Below, piece after piece: positions 53,962 to 61,518 of a DNA stretch of 64,000 bases (the stretch's first letter is position 1; each line of letters opens with the position of its first letter). The stretch is from Methylobacteriaceae bacterium (GTDB lineage Bacteria > Pseudomonadota > Alphaproteobacteria > Rhizobiales > Beijerinckiaceae): contig CANEZL010000018.1 in the NCBI GenBank assembly GCA_947444195.1, forward strand, positions 23,755 to 87,754, written 5' to 3'. The translations under genes were made by a program, and so were the position numbers. A model generated the notes under the pieces. The model was not told where the DNA came from and searched no databases. It saw nothing but the letters and a program-made list of their open reading frames with translations.

Positions 53962-55044
53962 TCATCCCCCCGGGATGGCGAGCGGGTTGTGCGTGAGGGC
54001 CGCGGCATCGGGCGCGTCGAGCCCGGGGCGGCCGAGGAAGGCGTCCCAGAGGCGGCGCACGAAGCGCGGATCGAGATCGTGCACGATGAGGACGAGGCGC
54101 GAGGTCCGCTCCCCGTCGGGCCAGGCGGCCAGGGTGACGGGGGCGTGCACCACGTGCTGCACCCCGTGGACCACCACCGGTCGTTCCGGGTCCTCGGCGA
54201 GCGCCACGAGCCCCTTGAGGCGCAGGAGCTTCGGGCCGTGGCCGGCGCGCAGCAGGTCGAGGAACATCTCGAAGGCCGCCCGCGGCACCGGCACCGCGCT
54301 CTCCAGGGCGAAGGCGCGGATCGCGGCGTCGTGCCGGTTCACGTCGCGGGCGGGTGCCCCGGGATCCTCGGAGACCGCGCCGAGCCACGCGCGCACGTCG
54401 GCGCCCTTGCCGTCGAGGCCGAACAGGCCGCCGAGGAGATCGAGGGCCGGCGCGTCGGGCGCCAGGATCGCGGCGGCCGGGTTGAGCCGGGCGAGACGGG
54501 CGCGGAGAGCGGCGGTGTCGCCCGCGAGATCCGCCTTGGCGAGCACGATCCGGTCGGCCACCGCCACCTGGCGCACGGCCTCCGCGTGCGCGTCGAGGGT
54601 GCTCGCGCCGTTCACCGCGTCGACCACGGTGACCACCGCCTGGAGGCGGTAACGGAGCACGAGATAGGGGTGGTAGATCAGCGCGTGCAGGATCGGCGCC
54701 GGATCGGCGAGGCCGGTGGTCTCGATCACCACCCGGCGGAAGGGCCCGATGCGGCCGTTGTCGCGCTTGCGCAGCAGGTCTTCCAGGGTGGCGATGAGGT
54801 CGCCGCGCACGGTGCAGCACAGGCAGCCGGCGCCGAGCAGCACCATGTCCTCGTCCACCCGCTCGATCAGCAGATGATCGAGGCCGATCTCGCCGAACTC
54901 GTTGACGATCACCACCGTGTCGGCGAGCGCCGGATCGGCGAGGAGGCGGTTCAGCAGGGTGGTCTTGCCGGCTCCCAGGAAGCCGGTGAGCACGGTGAGC
55001 GGGATCGGCTCCGGCCGGCCGGGGGCGTCGGGCAAGGTCTCCAT
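53962..55044 (-). CDS. CobW/COG0523 family GTPase (metallochaperone-type)
   Basis: This 360-aa G3E GTPase has the P-loop TGFLGAGKTTLLN (residues 20-32), the metal-binding LGAGCLCCTVRGD (CxCC), the switch/Walker B segment VVIETTGLADPAPI and VLAKADLAG (NKxD-type). The C-terminal domain is typical CobW_C (VHGVQHVVHAPVTL, GERTSRLVLIVHD). Such proteins deliver Zn, Co or Ni, or aid cobalamin synthesis. It is downstream of hupE (52-base gap, same strand), so nickel or cobalt handling is the natural guess. Confidence 0.93.
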   Translation of the reverse strand: METLPDAPGRPEPIPLTVLTGFLGAGKTTLLNRLLADPALADTVVIVNEFGEIGLDHLLIERVDEDMVLLGAGCLCCTVRGDLIATLEDLLRKRDNGRIGPFRRVVIETTGLADPAPILHALIYHPYLVLRYRLQAVVTVVDAVNGASTLDAHAEAVRQVAVADRIVLAKADLAGDTAALRARLARLNPAAAILAPDAPALDLLGGLFGLDGKGADVRAWLGAVSEDPGAPARDVNRHDAAIRAFALESAVPVPRAAFEMFLDLLRAGHGPKLLRLKGLVALAEDPERPVVVHGVQHVVHAPVTLAAWPDGERTSRLVLIVHDLDPRFVRRLWDAFLGRPGLDAPDAAALTHNPLAIPGG

Positions 55045-55096
55045 CGCCCCCGCCTAACCCGGCCCGCCCGCCGGCTCAACGGGCCGGGGCCGCGGC

Positions 55097-55678
55097 TCAG
55101 AGCGCGCCGGCGAGCAGCGTCAGGCCCGAGAGGGCGACCGCGGCGCCCAGCGCCGGCGCGGCCCGGCGGCGCTCGCCCGCCAGCAGCAGCCCGAGCCCGA
55201 GGCCGGCGGCGTGCAGGAGCGCGGTGCCGGCGAGGAAGCCCAGACCGTAGGCGAGGCCCGAGGCCGTCTCGGGCATCTCCGTGCCGTGGGCGTAGCCGTG
55301 GAACACGGCGAACACCCCCACCAGCGCCACGAGGCCCGGGAGGGGCAGCCGCAGGCCGAGCAGGATGGCGAGCCCGAAGGCGACCACCGACAGGCCGATG
55401 CCGGTCTCCGCGAAGGGCAGGGCGACCCCCGCCGCGCCGAGCCCGGCGCCGGCGGCCATCATCCCCAGGAAGGCGCCGGGCAGCACCCAGCGCGCCGCCC
55501 CGCCCCGCAGGACCGCGAGCAGGCCCACCGCCACCATGGCGAGCACGTGATCGAGGCCGGCGACCGGATGCGCGAACCCGTGCGCGAAGCCGACCGCCTC
55601 GCCGTGGCCCGGATGGGCGAGGGCCGCGCCGGGCACGAGGAGCAGCAGGGCCGGCAGGAGCGGCAGGGCACGGTTCAT
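55097..55678 (-). CDS. hupE: HupE/UreJ family membrane protein
   Basis: This 193-aa protein has a signal peptide (LLPALLLLVPGAALA) and the His-rich HPGHGEAVGFAHGFAHPVAG right after it, then GLDHVLAMVAVGLLAVLRGG and GVFAVFHGYAHGTEMPE. There are about six membrane segments. Family members are nickel (or cobalt) permeases linked to hydrogenase and urease. No hydrogenase or urease genes are in the window; the neighbour is a CobW GTPase. Upstream (55747-55781) is an imperfect direct repeat of CCGGCAGGGAAAGGGGT. Confidence 0.92.
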   Translation of the reverse strand: MNRALPLLPALLLLVPGAALAHPGHGEAVGFAHGFAHPVAGLDHVLAMVAVGLLAVLRGGAARWVLPGAFLGMMAAGAGLGAAGVALPFAETGIGLSVVAFGLAILLGLRLPLPGLVALVGVFAVFHGYAHGTEMPETASGLAYGLGFLAGTALLHAAGLGLGLLLAGERRRAAPALGAAVALSGLTLLAGAL

Positions 55679-55876
55679 CGGCACGGGCCTTCGTCGGGGA
55701 TCGATGGCGCGCATGGAAGACTTAATCCGCTGCGGGGGCAAGGGGGCCGGCAGGGAAAGGGGTCCGGCAGGGACACGGGGTCCGCGCCTGGATCTGGCCC
55801 GGCGCGCGGTGCATGGTGCGGGGCGTGTCGGGCAAGACGGCGTGTCGTGCGAGACACCGAGCGGGAGTTGAGCCGG

Positions 55877-57466
55877 GTGAGAGATTTCATGGGGCCCGGG
55901 CGCTCGCCCGTCCATGCGGGCAACGCGGCGGTGGCCACCTCGCATCCGCTGGCCACGCTCACGGCGATCGAGATCCTGCGCGCGGGCGGCAACGCGGTCG
56001 ATGCCGGGATCGCGGCCGTGGCCGTGCAATGCGTGGTCGACCCGCTGATGACCGGCATCGGCGGCGATTGCTTCGCCCTCTACGCGCCCAGCGGCGCCGC
56101 GGTGCCGATCGCGCTCAACGGGTCCGGGCGCAGCCCGGCCGCGGCCACCGACGCGTGGTATCTCGACAACGCGATCGAGATCACGCCGACCTCGCCCCAT
56201 GCCGTCACCGTGCCGGGGGCGGTCGCCGCCTGGGCCCGGCTCGTCTCCGAGCACGGCACCCGCGGCCTCGGCGACCTGCTCCAGCCCGCGATCCGCTACG
56301 CCGAGGAGGGCTTTCCCGTTCAGCCGCGGGTCGGCTGGGACTGGGCCCGCAGCGTCGAGCGCGTCGCCCACGATCCCGGTGCGGCGGCGGCCTATCTCGT
56401 GGACGGGCAAGCGCCCGCCATCGGCGCACGCGTGCGCCTGCCCCGGCTCGCCGCCACCCTCCGGCGCATCGCCGCCGAGGGCGCGGCGGGCTTCTACGAG
56501 GGGCCGGTGGCCGCCGACATGGTCGGGCGCCTGCGCGAACTCGGCGGGCTGCACACCCTGGAGGATTTCGCGGAGGCCGCCCCCGAGGCGGTGACGCCGA
56601 TCACCACGCGCTACCGCGGCTACGACGTCTACGAGTGCCCGCCCTCGGGCCAGGGACTCGCCGTGCTGATGATGCTCAACGTGCTGGAGCCCTTCGACGT
56701 CGGGGGCCTGTCCGAGCTCGACCGGGCCCATCTCCTGGCCGAGGTGTGCAAGCAGGGCTACCACCACCGCGACGCGCTCTTCGCCGATCCCGGCCTCCAG
56801 GCCGTGCCGGTGGAGCACCTGCTCTCCGACGCGTGGCGGGCGTCGGCGCGCGGCGCCGTCGACATGGGGCGGGCGCGGGCCCCGGAGATCTACCCGGAGG
56901 TGGCGGGCGAGGTCGCGCACCGGGACACGGTCTATCTCTGCGTGGTGGACCGGGACGGCAACGCCCTCTCCCTCATCAACTCCCTGTTCCAGGGCTTCGG
57001 CACCGGCATCATGGGCCCGGAGAGCGGGGTGCTCCTGCACAACCGCGGCTTCAGCTTCCGGATCGAGCCCGGCCATCCCAACACCATCGCGCCGAAGAAG
57101 CGCCCCATGCACACCATCATCCCCGGCATGCTGATGCGCGACGGCCGCGCCGTGGCCCCCTTCGGCGTGATGGGCGGCCACTACCAGGCGATGGGCCACG
57201 TGGAACTCCTCAGCGGCCTCCTCGACCGCGGCCTCGACGTGCAGGAGGCCCTGGATGCGCCGCGCAGCTTCGCCTATGGCGGCGAGGTCGAGATGGAGCC
57301 GGGCTTCTCCGAGGACATCCTCGCCGGCATGCGGGCCCGCGGCCACCGGGCGGTGCGGGCGCCGCTGCCCATCGGCGGGGGCCAGATCATCTGGATCGAC
57401 CACGCGAGCGGCACGCTGGTCGCGGGCTCCGACCCGCGCAAGGACGGCAGCGCGCTGGGCTACTGA
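55877..57466 (+). CDS. ggt: Gamma-glutamyltransferase-family Ntn hydrolase
   Basis: This protein of about 529 aa lacks a signal peptide, so it is cytoplasmic. HPLATLTAIEILRAGGNAVD, VDPLMTGIGGDCFALYAP and SPHAVTVPGAVAAWARL match the large chain; the self-cleavage and catalytic Thr is 351 in AHRDTVYLCVVD; NSLFQGFGTGIM and GQIIWIDHASG belong to the small chain. The start is GTG 55877 (MRDFMGPGRSPVHAGNAAVA), with GGGAG 10 bases upstream; ATG 55889 is the alternative. The substrate may be glutathione or another gamma-glutamyl compound; some family members act on other amides. It runs into the LRR-kinase gene with a 12-base gap. Confidence 0.92.
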   Translation: MRDFMGPGRSPVHAGNAAVATSHPLATLTAIEILRAGGNAVDAGIAAVAVQCVVDPLMTGIGGDCFALYAPSGAAVPIALNGSGRSPAAATDAWYLDNAIEITPTSPHAVTVPGAVAAWARLVSEHGTRGLGDLLQPAIRYAEEGFPVQPRVGWDWARSVERVAHDPGAAAAYLVDGQAPAIGARVRLPRLAATLRRIAAEGAAGFYEGPVAADMVGRLRELGGLHTLEDFAEAAPEAVTPITTRYRGYDVYECPPSGQGLAVLMMLNVLEPFDVGGLSELDRAHLLAEVCKQGYHHRDALFADPGLQAVPVEHLLSDAWRASARGAVDMGRARAPEIYPEVAGEVAHRDTVYLCVVDRDGNALSLINSLFQGFGTGIMGPESGVLLHNRGFSFRIEPGHPNTIAPKKRPMHTIIPGMLMRDGRAVAPFGVMGGHYQAMGHVELLSGLLDRGLDVQEALDAPRSFAYGGEVEMEPGFSEDILAGMRARGHRAVRAPLPIGGGQIIWIDHASGTLVAGSDPRKDGSALGY

Positions 57467-57478
57467 GGCGACCCCGCG

Positions 57479-58792
57479 ATGCATCCCGACTCCGCCGAGA
57501 CCCTGGAGGCGCTCCGGCGCGGCGACCTCGCGGGGGCGCGGGCGCTGCGCTTCGCGGGAGGGCTCACCGACTTCCCCCGCGAGATCCTGGGGCTGGCCGA
57601 CAGCCTGGAGGTGCTCGATCTCGGACCCGGCGCCCTCACCGACCTGCCCGCCGATCTCGGCCGGCTCACCCGGCTGCGGGTGCTGTTCTGCTCCGGCAAC
57701 CGCTTCGCGCGCCTGCCGCCCGCCCTCGGCGACTGCCCGGCGCTGAGCCAGATCGGCTGCCGGGGGGCGGGCGTCGTCGAGGTGCCGGGGGAGGCGCTGC
57801 CCCCGCGCCTGCGCTGGCTGACGCTCACCGACAACCGCATCGCCGCCCTGCCCGAGGCGCTGGGCGCCCGCCCGCACCTGCAGAAGCTGATGCTCGCCGG
57901 CAACCGCCTCGCGGCCCTGCCGGAGAGTCTCGCGGGCGCGCCCGCCCTCGAACTCCTGCGCCTTGCCGCCAACCGCTTCGAGGCCCTGCCCGGCTGGCTC
58001 GCGGAACTGCCGCGCCTCGCCTGGCTCGCCTATGCCGGCAATCCCTGCGAGCCGGCCCCGCCCGCGGCGGAGGCCCCGGCGATCCCCCATGCGGCGGTGC
58101 GCGTGGGGGCGATGCTGGGCGAGGGCGCCTCGGGCCGGGTCCACCGGGCCGTCTGGCAGGACGGGGAGCAGGCGCGCCCGGTGGCCCTCAAGCTCTTCAG
58201 GGGCGCGATGACGAGCGACGGCCTGCCCGAGCGCGAGATGGCGGCCTGCCTCGCGGCGGGGACCCACCCGAACCTCACCGGCGGCCTCGGCCGCCTCGTC
58301 GGGCACCCTGCCGGCACGGACGGCCTGCTGATGCCCCTGCTGCCCGCAGGCTGGGGAGCCCTCGCCGGCCCGCCGAGCCTGGAGACCTGCAGCCGCGACG
58401 TCTACCCGCCGGACCTCGCCCTCGCCCCCGAGACGGGCCTGCGCCTCCTGCGCGCGGCGGCCGCGGCCACCGCCCATCTCCACGCCCGCGGCCTGCTCCA
58501 CGGCGACGTCTACGCCCACAACCTGCTCTGGGACGGGCATACGGGGGCGGCCGTGCTCAGCGATTTCGGGGCGGCCTCGGTGCTGCCCGCGGGCGCCGCG
58601 GGCGACGCCCTCCGCCGGCTGGAGGTGCGGGCGCTGGGCCTCCTCGTCGGCGAGGTCCTCGACCGCTGCGCCCCCGCACCCCCCCTGCGCGCCCTGGAAG
58701 CGGCCTGCGTGCAGCCCGATCCGGCGGCCCGCCCCACCGCCGCCGATCTCCGCGCGGCCCTCGACCGGTTCGCACAAAAATTTAATATCTGA
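57479..58792 (+). CDS. Leucine-rich-repeat protein kinase fusion
   Basis: This 437-aa protein joins two parts. Residues 40-190 are about six to seven LRR units (SLEVLDLGPGALTDLPADLG, LRWLTLTDNRIAALPEALG, LQKLMLAGNRLAALPESLAG). Residues about 207-425 are a eukaryotic-like kinase with GEGASGRVHRAVW (P-loop), VALKLF (ATP Lys), LLHGDVYAHNLLW (catalytic loop) and LSDFGAAS (Mg2+ Asp). All key residues are present, so it should be active; no membrane segment is seen. Ligand and targets are unknown. The last codons (AQKFNI) are AT-rich and abut the AT-rich islet, so the natural C-terminus may have been replaced. It follows the ggt-like gene by 12 bases. Confidence 0.9.
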   Translation: MHPDSAETLEALRRGDLAGARALRFAGGLTDFPREILGLADSLEVLDLGPGALTDLPADLGRLTRLRVLFCSGNRFARLPPALGDCPALSQIGCRGAGVVEVPGEALPPRLRWLTLTDNRIAALPEALGARPHLQKLMLAGNRLAALPESLAGAPALELLRLAANRFEALPGWLAELPRLAWLAYAGNPCEPAPPAAEAPAIPHAAVRVGAMLGEGASGRVHRAVWQDGEQARPVALKLFRGAMTSDGLPEREMAACLAAGTHPNLTGGLGRLVGHPAGTDGLLMPLLPAGWGALAGPPSLETCSRDVYPPDLALAPETGLRLLRAAAAATAHLHARGLLHGDVYAHNLLWDGHTGAAVLSDFGAASVLPAGAAGDALRRLEVRALGLLVGEVLDRCAPAPPLRALEAACVQPDPAARPTAADLRAALDRFAQKFNI

Positions 58793-58799
58793 TTGGATT

Positions 58800-60062
58800 T
58801 TAACTTGACGTGCTGGAAAAAAGGTCGTCTTGCTCTGGTGAAGATAAAATTGACATGGCCTTTTTATCAATCAATCCTGCCTCAATACCTTTCATCAGGA
58901 CATATGGTTGCATCGCAACTTCTGTAAATCTGAAGCGATGTGCGCGTTCCTCGCCCTTCATTTGCAGTATATTGCCTCTTTTGGCAGTGGCAAACTCTTT
59001 CAGATTTGAATTAAAGTGATCGATGCGTCTGTGCGCGCCAATAATATTTGTAAATGGCGCGACGACGTCTTTAGGTGCAAACCAGCCACTGGCGTCCGTT
59101 TTCGCTAAGGCGCAAGCTGTGACAAGGTGTTTAAGTTTTGCTCGCTCTTGATTGCTATTAGTTGCATCTTCATAAACGGATTTAAGTGTTTGTTTAGAGC
59201 TGGCGACCGTCGCTGCTATTGCTTTATCTACATCGCTTTCTATGATTGTCATGCTTCGCCGAGAAATCGCTGAATTAACTGCGCTTTTCCCAAGAGCATG
59301 TGCGATTGCTGGGAGTCCTTTAGATAATGTAATTATCTTCCATTTCGCATCGCCGTCAAGTTTCATTCCAAGCTGAGTAGTTCTTGCCCAAAGCAAATCA
59401 TGCAATTCATCGTTATGCATCCGAGGCATAAGAACTTCTTCTGAGCATCTAGTAATGGATTTATGTCCGCGCACTAAGTCGTCAACATTGTCTCCAACTC
59501 CAACTACGATAATAGTTGCGTGGCAACTTGCATCAGACACCGCCTTGATTGTCTCCGATAAATATCCAGCTCCTATTTCATCTTTAAATTGCTGATATTC
59601 GTCAATAACTATTATTGGTATAACGCTCTCCTTGAATGTGGAGAGTTCTCTAATTACGTCATTTTGTGTCACTTCACCAGGATAGAGATCGGCAATAGCA
59701 TGGGATCGTATCATTCCATTTTCTTCTAAATTGAACGTCATGCCTTTAAAAACTTCCTTCCAAATACTTGAATATGTATCGCTGCTAACCACTGGGTGGC
59801 GATAAAAATGCACTGTTTGCGGTGCGGACGGAATAAAATGTTGTAATATCATTGCGGTTGAAGTTTTTCCAACTCCAGGCTCGCCATATAATATTGCATG
59901 ACGTCCGCGCTCTGCTACCACTTCGGCCAGCAAATCGATTTGGCTAGAACGTCCAGCGAAGAGTTCAGCCACTGTAAGTGGGCTTGACGGCGTAAAGATC
60001 TGACCTGCGTGAAACTTCAGCGTACGCCAATCTTCATCGTTTCGGCGAGCCGGAGCTTTCAT
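58800..60062 (-). CDS. AAA+ ATPase with C-terminal winged-helix-like domain
   Basis: This 420-aa protein begins MKAPARRNDEDWRTLKFHAG. LTVAELFAGRSSQIDLLAEV leads to Walker A LYGEPGVGKTS (GEPGVGKT at 60-67). Walker B is IIVIDEYQQF (Asp154, Glu155) and sensor 1 is VGVGDNVDD. Residues about 325-400 (ASGWFAPKDVVAPF, RFRFTEVAMQPYVLMKG) look like a winged helix, so the plan is Orc1/Cdc6-like. Similar stand-alone ATPases occur as transferred genes, sometimes in defence or transposition settings, but I cannot assign this one. The gene is AT-rich with codon use unlike its neighbours. A dyad lies just upstream of the start. The ORF can be extended to 60284, but that extension runs into GC-rich DNA of the next gene. 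Confidence 0.8.
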   Translation of the reverse strand: MKAPARRNDEDWRTLKFHAGQIFTPSSPLTVAELFAGRSSQIDLLAEVVAERGRHAILYGEPGVGKTSTAMILQHFIPSAPQTVHFYRHPVVSSDTYSSIWKEVFKGMTFNLEENGMIRSHAIADLYPGEVTQNDVIRELSTFKESVIPIIVIDEYQQFKDEIGAGYLSETIKAVSDASCHATIIVVGVGDNVDDLVRGHKSITRCSEEVLMPRMHNDELHDLLWARTTQLGMKLDGDAKWKIITLSKGLPAIAHALGKSAVNSAISRRSMTIIESDVDKAIAATVASSKQTLKSVYEDATNSNQERAKLKHLVTACALAKTDASGWFAPKDVVAPFTNIIGAHRRIDHFNSNLKEFATAKRGNILQMKGEERAHRFRFTEVAMQPYVLMKGIEAGLIDKKAMSILSSPEQDDLFSSTSS

Positions 60063-60074
60063 TGGGGTGCTCAA

Positions 60075-60103
60075 TGTCCTCAGTAGATGCCTAATTGAGG
60101 ACA
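60075..60103. promoter_or_regulatory. 8-bp inverted repeat upstream of the AAA+ ATPase gene
   Basis: TGTCCTCA (60075-60082) and TGAGGACA (60096-60103) are perfect arms 13 bases apart, 13 bases before the start codon. This position suits an operator or autoregulatory site. The TGT...ACA form also recalls ends of Tn7/Mu-type elements, but the pair spans only 29 bases. Confidence 0.4.
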
Positions 60104-60228
60104 GTAGGGCGAATTTTGATAGCGTCAAGGCGCTTTTTTGAAGTGAAGGCGAGCAGCGATGCCTGGATGAGGAATCAATTTCAGAATAGAGTTGGTTAAG
60201 GTTCCATCTTCCTGAGGTTGCTCTCTCC

Positions 60229-60381
60229 GTGAACCCCGTCGCCATCGCCGTCATGCTCGGCATCCTCGCCGCATGGACCGGCATCCTGGCCGCCGCGCTC
60301 TATCTCGGGGATCCGCTGCTGCTGGCGGGCTTCGTGATCGTGTCGCTGGCCATGTTCATCCGCTGGGACGTGTTCGGATAG
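60229..60381 (+). CDS. Small membrane protein, 50 aa
   Basis: The reading frame MNPVAIAVMLGILAAWTGIL...FIRWDVFG* begins at GTG 60229, with GAGG about 11 bases upstream, and ends at TAG 60381. It has two hydrophobic helices (AIAVMLGILAAWTGILAAAL and LLLAGFVIVSLAMFI) and a short positively charged end (RWDVFG), so it should be an inner-membrane hairpin. Composition is that of the host genome. It is 28 bases from the next gene on the same strand. Function unknown. Confidence 0.6.
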   Translation: MNPVAIAVMLGILAAWTGILAAALYLGDPLLLAGFVIVSLAMFIRWDVFG

Positions 60382-60409
60382 GGCACCGGCCGGATCGAGG
60401 AGGCTTCCC

Positions 60410-61291
60410 ATGGACGACCCGTTCCTCGCCGGCTTCACCCTGCGCGACGTCGCGGTGGGGGGCGTGCGCATCCGCGCCGCCACCGGCGGCTCGGGGCCCC
60501 CGGTCCTCCTGCTGCACGGCCATCCCCAGACCCATTCCACCTGGCACGCGGTGGCCCCGCATCTCGCCCGGCGCTTCAGCGTGGTGGCGATGGACCTGCG
60601 CGGCTACGGGGATTCCGACAAGCCCGCGGGCGGGCCGGGGCACGCCGCCTACGCCAAGCGCGCCATGGCGGCGGACGCGGTGGCGGTGATGGAGAGCCTC
60701 GGCCACACCCGCTTCGCCGTGGTCGGGCACGACCGCGGCGGGCGCGTGGCCCACCGCATGGCCCTCGACCATCCCGACGCCGTGACGCGGCTCGCGGTGT
60801 TCGACATCGCGCCCACCGCCACGATGTACGCGCGCACCGACAAGGCCTTCGCCACCGCCTATTTCTGGTGGTTCTTCCTGATCCAGCCGGAGCCCCTGCC
60901 CGAGCGGCTGATCGGCGCCGATCCGGAATTCTTCCTGCGCACCCACGTGGACGGGCAGTCGAGGACGCCGGGCTCACCGAGCCCGGAGCTCTTCGCCGAG
61001 TACCTGCGGGTCTACCGCGACCCCGCCACCCGCCACGCCATCTGCGAGGATTACCGGGCGGCGGCCACCATCGACCTGGAGCACGATGCCGCCGACGCGC
61101 ATCGGCGGGTGCGCGCGCCGCTCCTCGCGCTCTGGGGGGCGCGGGGCACGGTCGGGCGCACCTACGACGTGCTCGCCACGTGGCGGGAGAAGGCCGTGGA
61201 CGTCGGCGGCCACGCCCTCGATTGCGGCCACACCCTGCAGGAGGAGCGGCCCGACCTCGTGATCCAGGCCCTCGACGCCTTCCTCGGCTGA
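60410..61291 (+). CDS. Alpha/beta hydrolase, haloacetate-dehalogenase-like
   Basis: This 293-aa protein has the pattern of fluoroacetate dehalogenases: LLLHGHPQTHSTWH (oxyanion loop), GHDRGGRVAHRMALDHPD (nucleophile Asp108 with Arg109 and Arg112), FDIAPT (Asp132) and DCGHTLQEE (His274). The halide pocket keeps Trp154 and Tyr215, but the neighbouring His is Trp153 (YFWWFF). Loss of that His suggests it may not be specific for fluoroacetate; other halo-acids, esters or epoxides are possible. It is preceded by GGAGG and by the 50-aa membrane protein gene. Confidence 0.88.
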   Translation: MDDPFLAGFTLRDVAVGGVRIRAATGGSGPPVLLLHGHPQTHSTWHAVAPHLARRFSVVAMDLRGYGDSDKPAGGPGHAAYAKRAMAADAVAVMESLGHTRFAVVGHDRGGRVAHRMALDHPDAVTRLAVFDIAPTATMYARTDKAFATAYFWWFFLIQPEPLPERLIGADPEFFLRTHVDGQSRTPGSPSPELFAEYLRVYRDPATRHAICEDYRAAATIDLEHDAADAHRRVRAPLLALWGARGTVGRTYDVLATWREKAVDVGGHALDCGHTLQEERPDLVIQALDAFLG

Positions 61292-61518
61292 TATCGGATC
61301 GCACGCGACGCATCCGCAGGCCTCTCCTCCCCGCAAGGGGGCGGGGACAGGAGCCTCTCAGGTCAGCGAAGCGATCGACCGGGACGAGACCGCTCGGGGG
61401 AGGGCGGCGGTAAGGTTGATGGCTCCCGCTCAAGCCTCTGTTAACGACGCCGCGCCTAACTCGGAAGCGTGAGCCGCCCCGCCGGGCGGAGCCCCTGTTT
61501 CGAGTATCCAGAGCAGCC

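Larger units (their letters stand above)
58770..60215. mobile_element. AT-rich islet carrying one ATPase gene, probably transferred
   Basis: Base composition drops abruptly: a counted line (59161-59220) is 43 percent G+C against about 70 percent on both sides. The left edge falls in the last codons of the LRR-kinase gene and the right edge just before a small membrane-protein gene. No transposase, integrase, terminal inverted repeats or target duplication were recognised. It is classed here as acquired DNA, mechanism unknown. Confidence 0.6.

Noticed and set aside
52326..54820. Long minus-strand frames joining the HDAC-like, exported and GTPase genes
   Set aside because: Open frames extend far upstream of the real starts in this G+C-rich DNA, but motifs, signal peptides and ribosome-binding sites place the starts at 53351, 53851 and 55044.
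55679..55876. Cobalamin or metal riboswitch ahead of hupE
   Set aside because: The spacer contains only G-rich direct repeats; no B12 box or known metal-riboswitch core was seen.
58770..60228. Transposon ends or target duplication around the AT-rich islet
   Set aside because: Comparing the left (near 58775-58810) and right (near 60160-60215) edges gave only scattered short AT matches, not a convincing inverted or direct repeat.
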